Translations under genes and position numbers: made by a program
In this document: in pieces, positions 44,531-54,816 of the stretch
Position numbering within the stretch: position 1 is the stretch's first letter
Layout of the letters: each line of letters begins with the position of its first letter
Source: Russula earlei
Taxonomy: Eukaryota; Basidiomycota; Agaricomycetes; Russulales; Russulaceae
Reading direction: 5' to 3'
Assembly (NCBI GenBank): GCA_025769875.1
Contig: JAGFNK010000117.1
Span: forward strand, 59,049 to 123,048
DNA: 64,000 nt
Notes under the pieces: model-generated
Database searches by the model: none
The model's input: the letters and a program-made list of their open reading frames with translations, nothing else
What the model was told of the DNA's origin: nothing

Positions 44531-45060
44531 ACCTCTGAATAGACAGCAGCAGCAACAGCAGCAACACAGCTGACCCTTGGCAACACCACGAGGCATGATG
44601 ATGCATTCAACACACTGTGAGCACACCTCATCCCCTCCCTGCTTCAACACACCACACCCACGTTCAACATGTTCAACACACCACAAGGCTCAGACTCAGA
44701 CAATGACATGTCACACACTCAATCATCCTCACACACAGATCCCATACCTGTACAGGAGATACAGCAACAGAAGGAACATAGTCACATACTGCAGAGCACA
44801 TAGATAATAAACTATGCATTCATATCTGTAGTATGTAGCACACTGCACTGCAATAATATAATGTTACATTATTATAAATGCATGGTCTGGACTGGTTATA
44901 AACTGGTCTGACTGGTCCAGTGACTGTGGGGCAACTGCAACAGACCAGTCTATGAAACATAACTGACTGGTCTATGAAATTCATCATGAACTGGGCCGGG
45001 CCGGTTTCCGGAAGGTCACATGGTGTCATAGTGGGGAGAGTACGGCGGTTCCCACAGTGT
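44531..45060 (+). other. Continuation of low-complexity sequence; no gene recognised
   Basis: Starts with CAGCAGCAGCAACAGCAGC (about 44546-44567) and stays CA-rich to 44800, where a plus-strand frame ends (VQEIQQQKEHSHIL region). From 44820 the sequence contains repeated ACTGGTC words and no coding signal. Confidence 0.4.
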
Positions 45061-45125
45061 GAGCAGTGATGACAGTTCTATTCGTGAGTTAGGATACACC
45101 AAGTGGCGAGCGAAGACAAAACCAT

Positions 45126-45704
45126 CTAATCACAGCTCCCATCCTTCGGGCCGTCCTTCCACCGCTCGTCGACCCGCGCACAATCAAAAGTCGGTTTGCC
45201 CAGCATGACGTTGACCTCATTGTGCGTCGCGCAGAGCCATGCGGAGAGCGCAGCGCGAGACCGCACGTCAGGCGGGCGACGCTGCAAGCGCGCACCGAGG
45301 TCGCCGGCGCAGTGGGAGCACGGGTAGAGTTGCGGCAGAGAATGGAGGAGCTGCAGCATGTGAGCGCGCTGGGTCGGCGTGGGCGATTCGGGGTAGTACG
45401 CGGCGGTGGTGTGCAGGAACGTCCAGGTCGCGCGGCCGAGCGACTCGACGTCCGGCGGGCAATGGGCAGACCGCCGTGTGTGTGTGTCTCCTTCGCCTGC
45501 AGCTGCGGATGCAGCGAGGGCGGTGGCAGATGCCATGGCTTGCGCTGCGTCACCCTTGTTCGGAGAAGCAGTTGTCGCTCTGCTTGACGTGGGGAGCTTC
45601 CAGTTGCGAAAGGAAGTGCAAATTTTGCAGGGCTTTCCGTCTGGTCCGAGGACGGTACCTGGAGGCAGGGGACGGGTAGAAGAGGACTGGTTTGTTGCGC
45701 TCAT
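45126..45704 (-). CDS. ERV1: FAD-linked sulfhydryl oxidase Erv1/ALR
   Basis: A single-exon gene of 192 codons. Erv1 works in the mitochondrial intermembrane space, where it reoxidises Mia40 and passes electrons to cytochrome c. The N-terminal CKIC pair (residues 26-29) with TSFRNW matches the shuttle cysteines of fungal Erv1. The catalytic domain has WTFLHTTAAYYP, the active-site YPCSHC (Cys129, Cys132), the FAD-contacting CATHNEVN and the structural CX16C pair ending at TFDC. Ala/Gly-rich linker between. The start at 45704 is the first ATG and gives a normal family length. It is divergent from the ZIP gene with a 266-bp gap. GC and codon use are unlike the repeats. Confidence 0.95.
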   Translation of the reverse strand: MSATNQSSSTRPLPPGTVLGPDGKPCKICTSFRNWKLPTSSRATTASPNKGDAAQAMASATALAASAAAGEGDTHTRRSAHCPPDVESLGRATWTFLHTTAAYYPESPTPTQRAHMLQLLHSLPQLYPCSHCAGDLGARLQRRPPDVRSRAALSAWLCATHNEVNVMLGKPTFDCARVDERWKDGPKDGSCD

Positions 45705-45970
45705 CGTTCAAAACGATCCGTGGGTTGCTGTGACGGGTTTCAGATTCGATTATGTAATTTGAGGCACCGAGGGGCGATAGGTGATAGGTGATAAGGGAGA
45801 TAAAAGATGGTCACGAGACTGGACGTAGACTGTGAAGGTCCTCAGCGCTTAGGACCCGAGAGATTGGTCTGGACGGGGGATCATCGTCGGGAGGACCTGC
45901 GCGGTCACAGGTCGGTCTACACGCGTATATATTCGACACAGGTTTCTGCAGTTTCAGTAGTCCCTCCCCC
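45705..45970. promoter_or_regulatory. Shared divergent promoter region ERV1 / ZIP
   Basis: 266 bp between the two start codons. A TATATATT box lies at 45926-45933, about 40 bp before the ZIP ATG. A GGGAGATAAAAG stretch lies near 45795. No recognised zinc-response element was found by eye. Confidence 0.5.
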
Positions 45971-47300
45971 ATGTCGGATCTTAACTGCGGCTCTGGTGGA
46001 GGCTCCACCACGTTTCACGGGCTTCGCATTGCATCCGTTTTCATCATTTGGGTCACTAGTTCCTTCGCCGCTACCTTCCCTGTCGTCGCCCGCCGGTCAC
46101 GCCGGATCTATATCCCAACCCCCATTTTCGAGTACGTCGACGCCCCACTCTGCTAATTCTATCTCTCCAAATCTCGCACAGGACTGCAAAATATTTTGGC
46201 TCTGGTGTTATCATCGCCACAGCATTTATCCACCTCCTCTCCCCTGGCGTCCAGGAACTTACATCACCATGTCTGGCGCCTGCATGGCAAGACTATGTGC
46301 GCCCTCTCTCTACTTGTCATCTGATTATCCCTTTTCTGAACAGCGCCCACTATCTAGCCTTACGCTTTCGCACTTGCCCTCCTGTCCTCCCTCGGTATAT
46401 TTATTATTGAGATTATTGCTTTCCGCATCGGCACCGCCAAGCTTAAGGAGCTTGGCATCACACATGGTATGTTAAAACACCTCCCCCCCTCTTGCAGTGT
46501 ACAAAGTACTAATACTCTACCCACTTGTGTTTCTGATCCGCAAGGACATGGAGCTGGCGCATTATCTGCGTCTGCGTCTGGCCATGAAGTGCCGCTAACT
46601 AGTTCAGACCCAGAGAAAACGGAAAAGGACCATGAAGTTGTCCACACACACGGCCGCTTGGATAAACAAGGATCGTTCGTATCTGACGAAGACGCTCTGG
46701 CCCAGTTGATCGGCGTCGCCATCCTTGAGTTTGGTGTTATATTGCACAGGCATGTACTCTTGCGTCCTGCGACCACATCATTCGACGGAGCTAATCCCGG
46801 CCTGCTTAAAGCGTATTGATTGGGCTCACTTTGGCCGTGGACGAGAGATTCAAAGTACTCTTCATCGTCGTTATCTTCCATCGTCTGTCTCCATCTCATC
46901 AGACACATTAGGCACTCCACTCATTGGTTTTCTCGCAGAAATGTTTGAAGGCCTCGGCGTCGGCTCTCGGCTCGCATTCCTAGTCCTCCCCCACAAATAT
47001 CGCCATGTGCCTTACCTTGGCTCATTTCTCTATGGTATCACGACACCGATAGGAATCGCCGCGGGCCTTGGCGTGCAAACAACATACAACCCTGGCTCGA
47101 CTCGTGCGACCATGGTCTCCGGTATTCTCGACTCTCTCAGCGCTGGTATTCTGCTGTATACCGGATTCGTTGAGCTTCTCGCCCACGAATTCCTATTCAA
47201 TGCCCAGATACGCGAAGTCGGACTTCCAAAATTGTTGTATAACCTCGGGTGCATGATGCTCGGTGTTGGGCTCATGGCCTTACTCGGGAAATGGGCATGA
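45971..47300 (+). CDS. ZIP-family zinc/iron transporter (Zrt1/Zrt2-like), six exons
   Basis: Exons 45971-46131, 46182-46296, 46358-46466, 46545-46749, 46812-46882 and 46939-47300 sum to 1023 nt, 340 residues. It should import zinc across the plasma membrane. Landmarks are GLRIASVFIIWVTSSFAATFPV (first membrane segment, split here as GLRIASVFIIW / VTSSFAATFPV), YFGSGVIIATAFIHLLSPG, PYAFALALLSSLGIFIIEII, a His-rich loop after residue 128 (THGHGAG, DHEVVHTHGR), the metal-site histidines HSVLIGLTLAV (196-206) and HQMFEGLG (220-227), and a C-terminal LMALLGKWA. Introns are 50, 61, 78, 62 and 56 bp. The fourth starts with GC, not GT. Gene family is certain from motifs; substrate is inferred. Confidence 0.93.
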
Positions 47301-48798
47301 GGGTTCCCACCAGGGAGTGCAACATCACCGATGGTGCTCAAAGGGTCGTGGCACAAACTAGGTGGATTTTTTAATATAGGATAGATAAGCTGAATGCCAT
47401 ACGCTATCCATATACATGGCAAAATGCTGCGTCCTCATTGAGACGCAATGCGAAACACCTTCGGCTGTAATACTAGCATTCTCATAGGAGTGGGCCTTGT
47501 TAGCAGACCGGAGCGGCAAGAAAGCTTGGGGGTGAGATCTTCTCACTGAGAAGGACAGGTCCGGTCCAGTCACAACTCTGCGACCATGGGAAAACTGTTT
47601 CAGCTGACCAGTCCGATGATCGTTATCGACCACAATTGACAGCTCATGATATTTGCGGTTTATCTATTACGACTGGACCTTCGAATTTCCGGATTGGCAC
47701 CTGGGAGTGTCAAGTTGACGTGGAGCCAGCGAAAAGGTGGAATGCAGGCAGAAGGGACTCGACGATCTTCTCTCTCTTGAGAGAGAAAATAAATAAATGA
47801 CATCTCAGAAGCGCGCGCCTGCATATCCCTCAGCCCGATGAAATTTTACCCGAGCTTGTTCGACGGCCTGGGACGGACAAACGCGCAACCCAACCCGCAA
47901 TCCCGCGATCCGACAAGTGGAAAGAGCATCGATTTGATAGATGAACCGATGGACTCAGATGTACCGTCCCCCCACGCTCGGGCTTGTGCGCTCTCGGATC
48001 CAAAAAAGAGGACGCCCGCCGCCCGGCGTCCAACAAAGAAAAAAAAAACATCGCGGGAAGAAATGAAAAACGTTGAGGACGTCCGCCGGGCGTTAGAGCA
48101 TTATTATCTTTAACGGGACATTGGGGGTGGAGGAGCGCAGCTGACTGAGTGGATGCTATGAAACCGTGTTAGGAGTAAGACTGGCAACCCGACCCGGGTG
48201 TGTAACGCGAGGCGACGCGGACAGGGCGATGCGGCAAGTCGGATGGATGATGGGTCGGGTCGATGGTCGATAAGATAATAGCCCTTGAGATCAGGCAGGA
48301 GGGGACTGGGAGGGTTGTTTAGAAGGACCGCGGCTCGGAACGTGTGTATGTCCAATCGCGTCTGATTTCTCTACCCGCAGTCGACTGTTCTCGGGGAATA
48401 CCGACCGCACATTTGTCCTCCGTGTCAAACAGCCGCATTCCACCTCAGGTCGATTTACAGTGACGTCAAGCTCATACACGATTCAGGACGCTGTCCACGT
48501 TCATGGTGGGAAGCAGACTTTGTCAAGGGACAATTTGATCACACGCAGCACATGATCACCGAGCGGCGCGTCATGCGTAGAAACTGAAAGCAAGCGAAAG
48601 GGTCATCGAATAAGAAGTAACGCGCTACACTTTATAATAACGTTCTGCAGTCACTGTGTCCACCGTCCACCGCGGCCTAGTCAAGATCATCGAATTCGAG
48701 GAAACGACTTGCGAGGGAGGCAGGCGCATCTAGCTGCTCGGAATCACGGGATCGCAAAACGCCATCCATCAGATCTCCGGAGGTGAGCCACTGCCGCC
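47301..48798. other. Intergenic, no supported gene
   Basis: Mixed-composition sequence without a coding pattern that I can defend. A plus-strand frame of 91 codons at 47838-48113 is basic and low in complexity and has no recognisable motif. Confidence 0.5.
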
Positions 48799-49224
48799 CT
48801 AAGCGGCGGCGAGTTGCGCCTGGAGTTGGTCAACCTGATTTCGGAGGCGGCGATTCTCAATTTTATCTTCGATACGATGGCCGTACAAAAAGGGACTCCT
48901 CGGGCTTAGGGGAGCCCGTCGGAACTGGGCAATGGTATCCATCTAAGTTCGTGGTGAACATGGTGATCGGATTGTCGCCACGTACCAGCGAAGCCGTGTC
49001 AGGAGGGTAGGCATTTTCAGAGCGCGGAATAACGGCAGGGCCATCCGTTGTGTCACGCGCGGCAAGATTGGTATGAGGAAGGCCAGCATCGGCGCGGGGA
49101 CTAGCCAGAGGTCAGCCACGGTTGTTGATAGCCGAGAAGGGCAGGCTTACCAGTGGTGAGCGGCGAGAGCTGGGGCAGCAGTGAAAAGGGCAAGAGAAAG
49201 AAGGGCGACGTTGAACAGGAGCAT
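48799..49224 (-). CDS. Small predicted secreted protein, three exons
   Basis: Exons 49224-49151, 49100-48986 and 48924-48799 (315 nt, 104 residues) joined by GT-AG introns of 50 and 61 bp. The N-terminus MLLFNVALLSLALFTAAPA is a clear signal peptide, with likely cleavage after an A-x-A near residue 20-22. One Cys in the mature part, a dibasic LFRRAPL that could be a Kex2-type site, and a C-terminal helix (IEDKIENRRLRNQVDQLQAQ) with Leu/Ile heptads. The intron in the middle is chosen because only it joins the signal-peptide frame to the helical frame. No family recognised; expression data would settle the model. Confidence 0.62.
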
Positions 49225-50065
49225 TATCGGTCAAGTGAAAATGGCGTTGTAGAAAAGAGGATTGATTGGCTTGGGCTTGAAAAAAATGAACGCGGGCTGC
49301 GATAGGTCAACACGACTCCCAAAGGGGGAGGATCAAGTTACTAGCGGCACTCACCAACCAGTGCCGGACGAGAGAATTTGAAGATGAGAAAGCTTGGGGA
49401 AATCGCTGCTAGCCAAAACGCTCGGCCATAAAAAGGGAAGGTCGATCCTAAAGCGAGCTCAGGTGAGGTTGTGGCCAATCAACTCGGAATCAGAGAACAA
49501 ATCCTCGACCCACGGGACAGTGCCAATCAAATACACGCCATCACCATCATATCACATCATGCATCATAATCATACGGCAGCATTCTTTCTCTGGTTGTGG
49601 TTCGAGCGCCAGTCGTACCCGCCCCGCATTTCGCGGATAAAACAAGCAGAGTTGGCAGTGGGAGTCAGCGAAGTGATGCCATCATTGTCATTCTTCCTTA
49701 TCAGTTCCTGTTGATTCAGTGCTTGTGTTCCGAGGGAGTTGGGGGGCTGATGTGGTGGCTCTGGGCGAGGTGACAAGATTTGGCAATTCCGAATGTTGAG
49801 ACACAGCCGAGCCGTGTCAGGTCAAAAATCAAAATGCCCGGCTGGATAAAAAATGGCCCGATTGCTCCAATAACACGACGGACAGGAAATGGATAAGTCC
49901 AGTCCACTAAAACTTAACTCAGTGGTCAATAGATATTGACCACTGGATTGACTCAACTCAGATTACAAATTATTTTAAAACAATTGATTGATTTGTTGCC
50001 CTCTCCTCATGCATCACATTATTGTAAATATGTCAACCCAAACAATTAGAACTTAGTTGAATGCT
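49225..50065. other. Intergenic, nothing recognised
   Basis: No coding frame with support. The AT-rich part from 49900 is the left flank of Harbinger H2. Confidence 0.5.
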
Positions 50066-50426
50066 TAAGGCCCATGATACCAACCGAGAATTCTTGAACT
50101 TCGAACTTGAACTTGAATTTCGGGATTTTCCGGGAGTGACTGGTGTGACCAGTGTGATATAAGTGACATCGCATATATGATAAACTAATAGGTTTTTTTT
50201 TAATATGAGTTTTTATTCGCTTGTGATTTGCATATTCGCTTGTGATTTGCATATTCGCTTGTGATTTGCATATTCGCGTATTGTGATTGCAGCCGTGACT
50301 GGGAACTGACTCAGTCCGCTTGTGTCCGCTGAATGTTGCCGAGGCATACTGTAGGGCCCAGGATCCATGCACGCGGAGCGAGAGATTTTTGAAGAGGAAA
50401 TGGAAAATCTTTTTTTGAAAAAAATA

Positions 50427-51788
50427 CTATTCAATAACACGTTCTGCGCGGTCCCTCTGAATTCTCTGATACTGCTCCCACATGTCATCAGCAATTTTAT
50501 CTCGCCTGATATTTGCTCGCTCCCTCTCACGCTGCGTCACAGGGCCTGTTCCAAGTTCACCAGCCAGCGCTTCCTCTTCTTGTGCGTCCATCTGGAGGTC
50601 AGCCACTTGGTCGTCAAAGGTGCCAATCTCCCTAGAGTCATATGCGCGAATAAGATTGTGAAGTGCTGCGAGCGCACATGGGATGCGTGCTTGAACTCCC
50701 ATGTCATACTCGCGGGGTTGTGAGAGAATCTTGAAACGCCGCTTGAGAATTCCAAAAATGCGTTCAATGACATTGCGAGCTTGGGCATGACGCAAATTGA
50801 ACAGCTCCTTGGGTGTGCGTGGCCTAGGACAAACATCAGTAAGACAACTTGAAAGTAAGACAACAAAGACTCACCTTGTGCGAGCACGGCCCCATTCAGC
50901 TAGATGGTACCGCACGCCTCGATAAGGGGTGAGAAGTACATCTGACGAGGCAAAACCCGCATCACCAAGATAATACTTCCCCCTTGGGACACGAAGATCA
51001 GAATGATGTGCTGCGTGAAAAAGTGTCGCGTCAGCAGTGGAACCCTCCCAACCAGTCAGCAGGTAGGTGAAGCGGAGGTCGAATGAGCATCCCACGAGGC
51101 AGTTCTGCGTGAGACCTCCTTTGCGGTTCCTTGCCGCATCACGCTCTGCAGCAGTGGCAAAACAGTCGATATGTGTACCATCGATAGCACCCAGCGCGTC
51201 CTTAAGAAATGGAAAGAATTTGGGGTTGCTTTGGATGAAGGGGTGAGGGGGTGAATCGGCATCGGGAAGGCGCACAAATGTGGTGTAGAAGGGAGGGCTC
51301 GAGAGAACGCCTAGAATTTTTTTAAAATACCTAGCTATCCATCAGACGACATCTGAAAGAAACCTGAGAGATACTTACTTTGAAATGGTGCGGGGTGACC
51401 GCTGAAAACGCTCTCCGACATGTGTCGATGGCAGCCCTGTGACAGCTGTATAAAGGAAGATAGCAATTTGTTCTTCGACTTGGACGTGTCGTGATGATGA
51501 GATACCAAGTCGTTGGAGGATCCGCTGGAGGATGATAAATACTTTTTTATGCACCCCAAGCTCAGTCCGAATGCGCTCTGGATGGCCAGTGAGTAGGTCC
51601 TCAACCCACTTAGCCCCAGTGTATGAAGATGTGTGATATGGGATAGGAGGACGATAGAGGGGTTCAAGGAGCTCAAGTAATGCTTGGCAGCAAAGTAGGA
51701 GAACAGTTGACATATTTAACATGACATAGAGCCGTTGGTGCCGTTGGCGTCGCCATTGTACCCATTGCTGATGAGGGTTATCAGGCAT
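50427..51788 (-). CDS. Harbinger DDE nuclease (HARBI1-like transposase)
   Basis: Exons 51788-51379, 51330-50875 and 50823-50427 give 1263 nt, 420 residues, with introns of 48 and 51 bp. It cuts and joins the transposon ends. An N-terminal helical region (VQVEEQIAIFLYTAVTG, GERFQRSPRTISKYF) precedes the DDE nuclease core: GAIDGTHI (first Asp), GWEGSTADATLF (second Asp) and NVIERIFGILKRRF (Glu). This order is typical for PIF/Harbinger. The start is the Met before PDNPHQQW; an in-frame Met lies further upstream, outside the homologous part. Family length is usually 350-450 residues. No inactivating change is seen. Confidence 0.88.
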
Positions 51789-51932
51789 CTTGAGCGAGGG
51801 AGGGGACAACAACGGGGACAAAGCGTGCAACTTTTTGACAGAAAATTTTTTTTGGCACATCACATGTAATTTCACAATGTGTGAAATATTTATTTGGATA
51901 CACATACATGACACAACAACACAAATCATCGC

Positions 51933-53229
51933 TTATGCTCGCTTCACTTTCTCCACCAGATTACATATGTATCCACGTGCAAACTCACGTGATGACTCCA
52001 CGGATATGAGCGCGAGGTAGCCATCCACCTCTCCGATGCCGCAATTGGCAAACAGGGATAATGCTGGGACAATATCATCAGTTGGCAACCAACAACCATT
52101 TGTGATATCCTTGATATCACTGGCAAGGTGTTGGACTGCCAGTGTCCGGCGTGCATACTCGGGAAGTGCCAAAAATCCAGGTACAGTATCACCTGCGAGT
52201 GCGGGTGCAGGTGCAGGTGCGGGTGCGAGTGCGAGTGCGGGTGCGGGTGCGAGTGCGGGTGCGGGTGCGAATTCAGGCATGGGCGGGGAGAAACCAAGAG
52301 AATGGACAGTTGAGTCGAAGACATCAACAACTCTGTTCATGACCGCTGTAACACCCATGACAGCAGACGCCACGGTGTCACCCCTCTGTTTTTTAGCTGA
52401 AGATGTTTCGGTCATCAGGATATCGTCAATGCGAGGTGATTTACGCTTGTTGGTTACGAAGTCGAATGAGGTATTTGATGGTGAAGTCGATGCCCTCCTG
52501 CTGCCGCCGACTTGAGACAAATCGGGGGTCAGGTGAGCAGGAGTAGGTGGCTGGGATGGAGCATGCTCAGCACGAGGTGTTGGCTGGGATGGAGCATGCT
52601 CAGCACAAGGTGTTGGCTGGGATGGAGCATGCTCAGCACGAGGCGTTGGCTGCGAAGCCCGGTATGCGTGTTTGCCTTTGGTTTTTGTTCCTACAAGAGA
52701 TTCCATGGCCTCGCAATGTGGCCAGCCCTTGTGGTGGAACTTCTTGACCGCTGGTTTGTCCTACTAAAGTAAGATATTGTCGACAAATCAGGAGTTACAG
52801 ATGCACTGCAACCAGCTCATCATACACTGCCTGATTTTGATTTTCTGCTGATATGTCCATTCCTGTCACATCATCCCAAGCCATGCCAGACTTATTTTTG
52901 ATCGCTGAAATGGTGTCCCAGTCGGTCTTCATCTAGTTGAACGGTGTCAGTGTTGAGGTGTAGTCAAAAGAGGAAACATGTACCCTTTGCCACTTCGTCT
53001 TGCACGAGCTCAGAGTTTTGAAGCCACCCTTCTTACAAAGGGACCTAATTTGACTGGCCGCCTCATTGAAGACTTGATCCTTGAACATAGCGTTGGACGT
53101 CATTTGGTCCTTGTGCTCCAAGAGGAAGTTTAAGAACTCGGCTTCCTCCTCAGTCGTCCATCTTGCCTTGATATCTGCTCGGGTTTCTTCTGCAGAGGAA
53201 TCAGAGCTTCTTGACGAGCGGGTCTGCAT
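51933..53229 (-). CDS. Harbinger Myb/SANT-like DNA-binding protein
   Basis: Exons 53229-52984, 52932-52807 and 52760-51933 sum to 1200 nt, 399 residues; introns 51 and 46 bp. The N-terminal Myb/SANT-like domain has ARWTTEEEAEFLNFLLEHK and CKTKWQR, then SAIKNKSGMAWDD. A short KKFHHKGWPHCE block follows, then three 11-residue repeats (SQPTPRAEHAP type), an (Ala-Pro) run, and a conserved C-terminal domain (ARRTLAVQHLASDI to NLVEKVKRA). Its expected partner is the neighbouring nuclease. The second intron ends TTAGTAG, as in H1, and only use of the second AG avoids a stop. Confidence 0.85.
52190..52280 (+). repeat. Hexanucleotide-type (GGTGCG/GAGTGCG) repeat
   Basis: Tandem GGTGCGAGTGCG-like words encode the Ala-Pro run on minus in the Myb/SANT-like protein. 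Repeat length is probably variable between copies. Confidence 0.8.
52549..52650 (+). repeat. 33-bp tandem repeat, three units
   Basis: Units contain GGCTGGGATGGAGCATGCTC and encode an 11-residue repeat in the Myb/SANT-like protein on minus. Confidence 0.85.
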
Positions 53230-53539
53230 GGGAGGTGATGATCAGGATCAGGAAAATAAAGTGTGGGGTGACGCCGAAGTGAAGGTGAAAAGAAGGTACT
53301 GACAAAGGGCTTACACATGTGCAATCACACACAAATATGCGAATACGCGAATATGCAAATCACAAGCGAATATGCAAATCACAAGCGAATAAAAACTCAT
53401 ATTAAAAAAAAACCTATTAGTTTATCATATATGCGATGTCACTTATATCACACTGGTCACACCAGTCACTCCCGGAAAATCCCGAAATTCAAGTTCAAGT
53501 TCGAAGTTCAAGAATTCTCGGTTGGTATCATGGGCCTAA

Positions 53540-54069
53540 GAGAGGGCAGCTCAGTTCCCAGGTTATGTAACCTAAGATGCAACATAAGATGCAACATGAG
53601 TCACCCCAAATCACCAGTGGGATTATATATACTTAATTTGCCTGATCAATTTAGCCTTAGCAGATTTGGATAAACTTAACACAATGGCATATGTTAATAC
53701 ATGGATTTATATTGAATAAATTGAGACATAAAGTGCATCCACAAATATGACACCAAATTTTAAATAAGAACAGTCTACTCATTACATGGCAATAATCAGC
53801 CGATTGGGATCAATCGCACCCAATGGGGATCAATCGCCTTGATGAGAGACTGACCACACAGATTAAACTCAGTGCGAAGATTTGGGCATTACATTTCGTT
53901 ACAATTTTACTCGAGCCAAGTAACAACGTAGTTAGCCATCATTTTCACACATATAATTCAATCTTGTTTATATTTTTCCACTAAGAACCAAGTCTGTGTT
54001 GAAGGCAACTGGCTGTGGATGTCTGATGCCCTTGTTGCAAATAACTCAAAAGGAATCGGTTGTGCAACC
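53540..54069. other. AT-rich flank, no gene
   Basis: Short direct repeats only (TAAGATGCAACA twice near 53573-53597; GGGATCAATCGC twice near 53807-53830). No coding signal. Confidence 0.5.
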
Positions 54070-54306
54070 TGTCACCAACTGCGGGTGGTGTCATTGACAA
54101 ATCTGTTCACATGCAAGACAAGCACAGTGAGGCAAGCAAGACACTAAGTCTTCACAAGTTTTGGGGATCTTGGAGACAACAGTGTCAAGACACTAGTGTT
54201 CTGTGGAAAGGGGAAATGGGTGATAAGTCTTTGCATTCAAAGACTTGGAAGCTTGAGATGCTCCGAGGGACAATTGCTTGAGTACTTGCAAGCCTACAAG
54301 ATCCGA
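54070..54306 (-). repeat. Older family D LTR fragment
   Basis: Starts TGTCACCAACTG and follows the D LTR for 237 bp to CAAGATCCGA, where element D is inserted. The rest should lie beyond the right edge. Confidence 0.75.
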
Positions 54307-54798
54307 TGTCACCGACTGGGGGCAGTGTCGCTGACAAATTGGTTCACATGCAAAATGAGCACAGAGAGTTGAGCGAGACACTAAGTCTTTGTGGATTTTG
54401 GGGATCTTGGAGATGATACTGCCAAGGCAGATATGTTCCACGGAAGAGGGAAATCACTAATAAGTCTTCACATTTGAGAAGACTTATGAGTGGAAGGAGT
54501 TTCAAGTGAATTGCTTGATGTCTTGCAAGCCTACAAGTCCTGAAGTTTGAAATCCAGTGATATTCACAGGAGAACAAGCTTAGAGCTTGTTCTCATCAAA
54601 TGGCAGTCTTATATACATATAGAATGCTATATCAAATAGTATTCACAAGGTAACAATGAGGTGATTGTATTGGAACATGCAAGAAAGGGCTGGTACATGT
54701 GAGGCTAAGTGAGTCATCAAACACGTGAAAAACTTGAGACATGTCCAGGTAGGCTTGCCCAGTTGCCAATCTGGTCCAATGTGCTGGCCCTTGTGACA
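54307..54798 (-). repeat. Element D 3' LTR
   Basis: 492 bp from TGTCACCGACTGGGGGCAG to CCTTGTGACA in plus reading. Sense TATA region is TATATAAGACTGCC. Confidence 0.9.
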
Positions 54799-54816
54799 CT
54801 ATCCCCTTGTTAAGGT

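Larger units (their letters stand above)
50069..53536. mobile_element. PIF/Harbinger DNA transposon H2, apparently intact
   Basis: A 3468-bp element with inverted repeats of about 210 bp starting GGCCCATGATACC, flanked by TAA (50066-50068 and 53537-53539). Subterminal 19-bp repeats (TATTCGCTTGTGATTTGCA) are present three times on the left (50216-50275) and in inverted form on the right (53345-53390). Two genes in tandem on minus have complete open frames after splicing. CpG is retained. Confidence 0.92.

Noticed and set aside
45222..45762. Four plus-strand frames over 110 codons
   Set aside because: They lie antisense to ERV1, whose motifs are unmistakable.
47838..48113. 91-codon plus-strand frame
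   Set aside because: Basic, low-complexity C-terminal part, no motif, no splice partner and no homologue in the window. Not enough to call a gene.
52036..52515. 159-codon plus-strand frame with Gly-Ala repeats
   Set aside because: Shadow of the Ala-Pro run in the H2 Myb/SANT-like gene.
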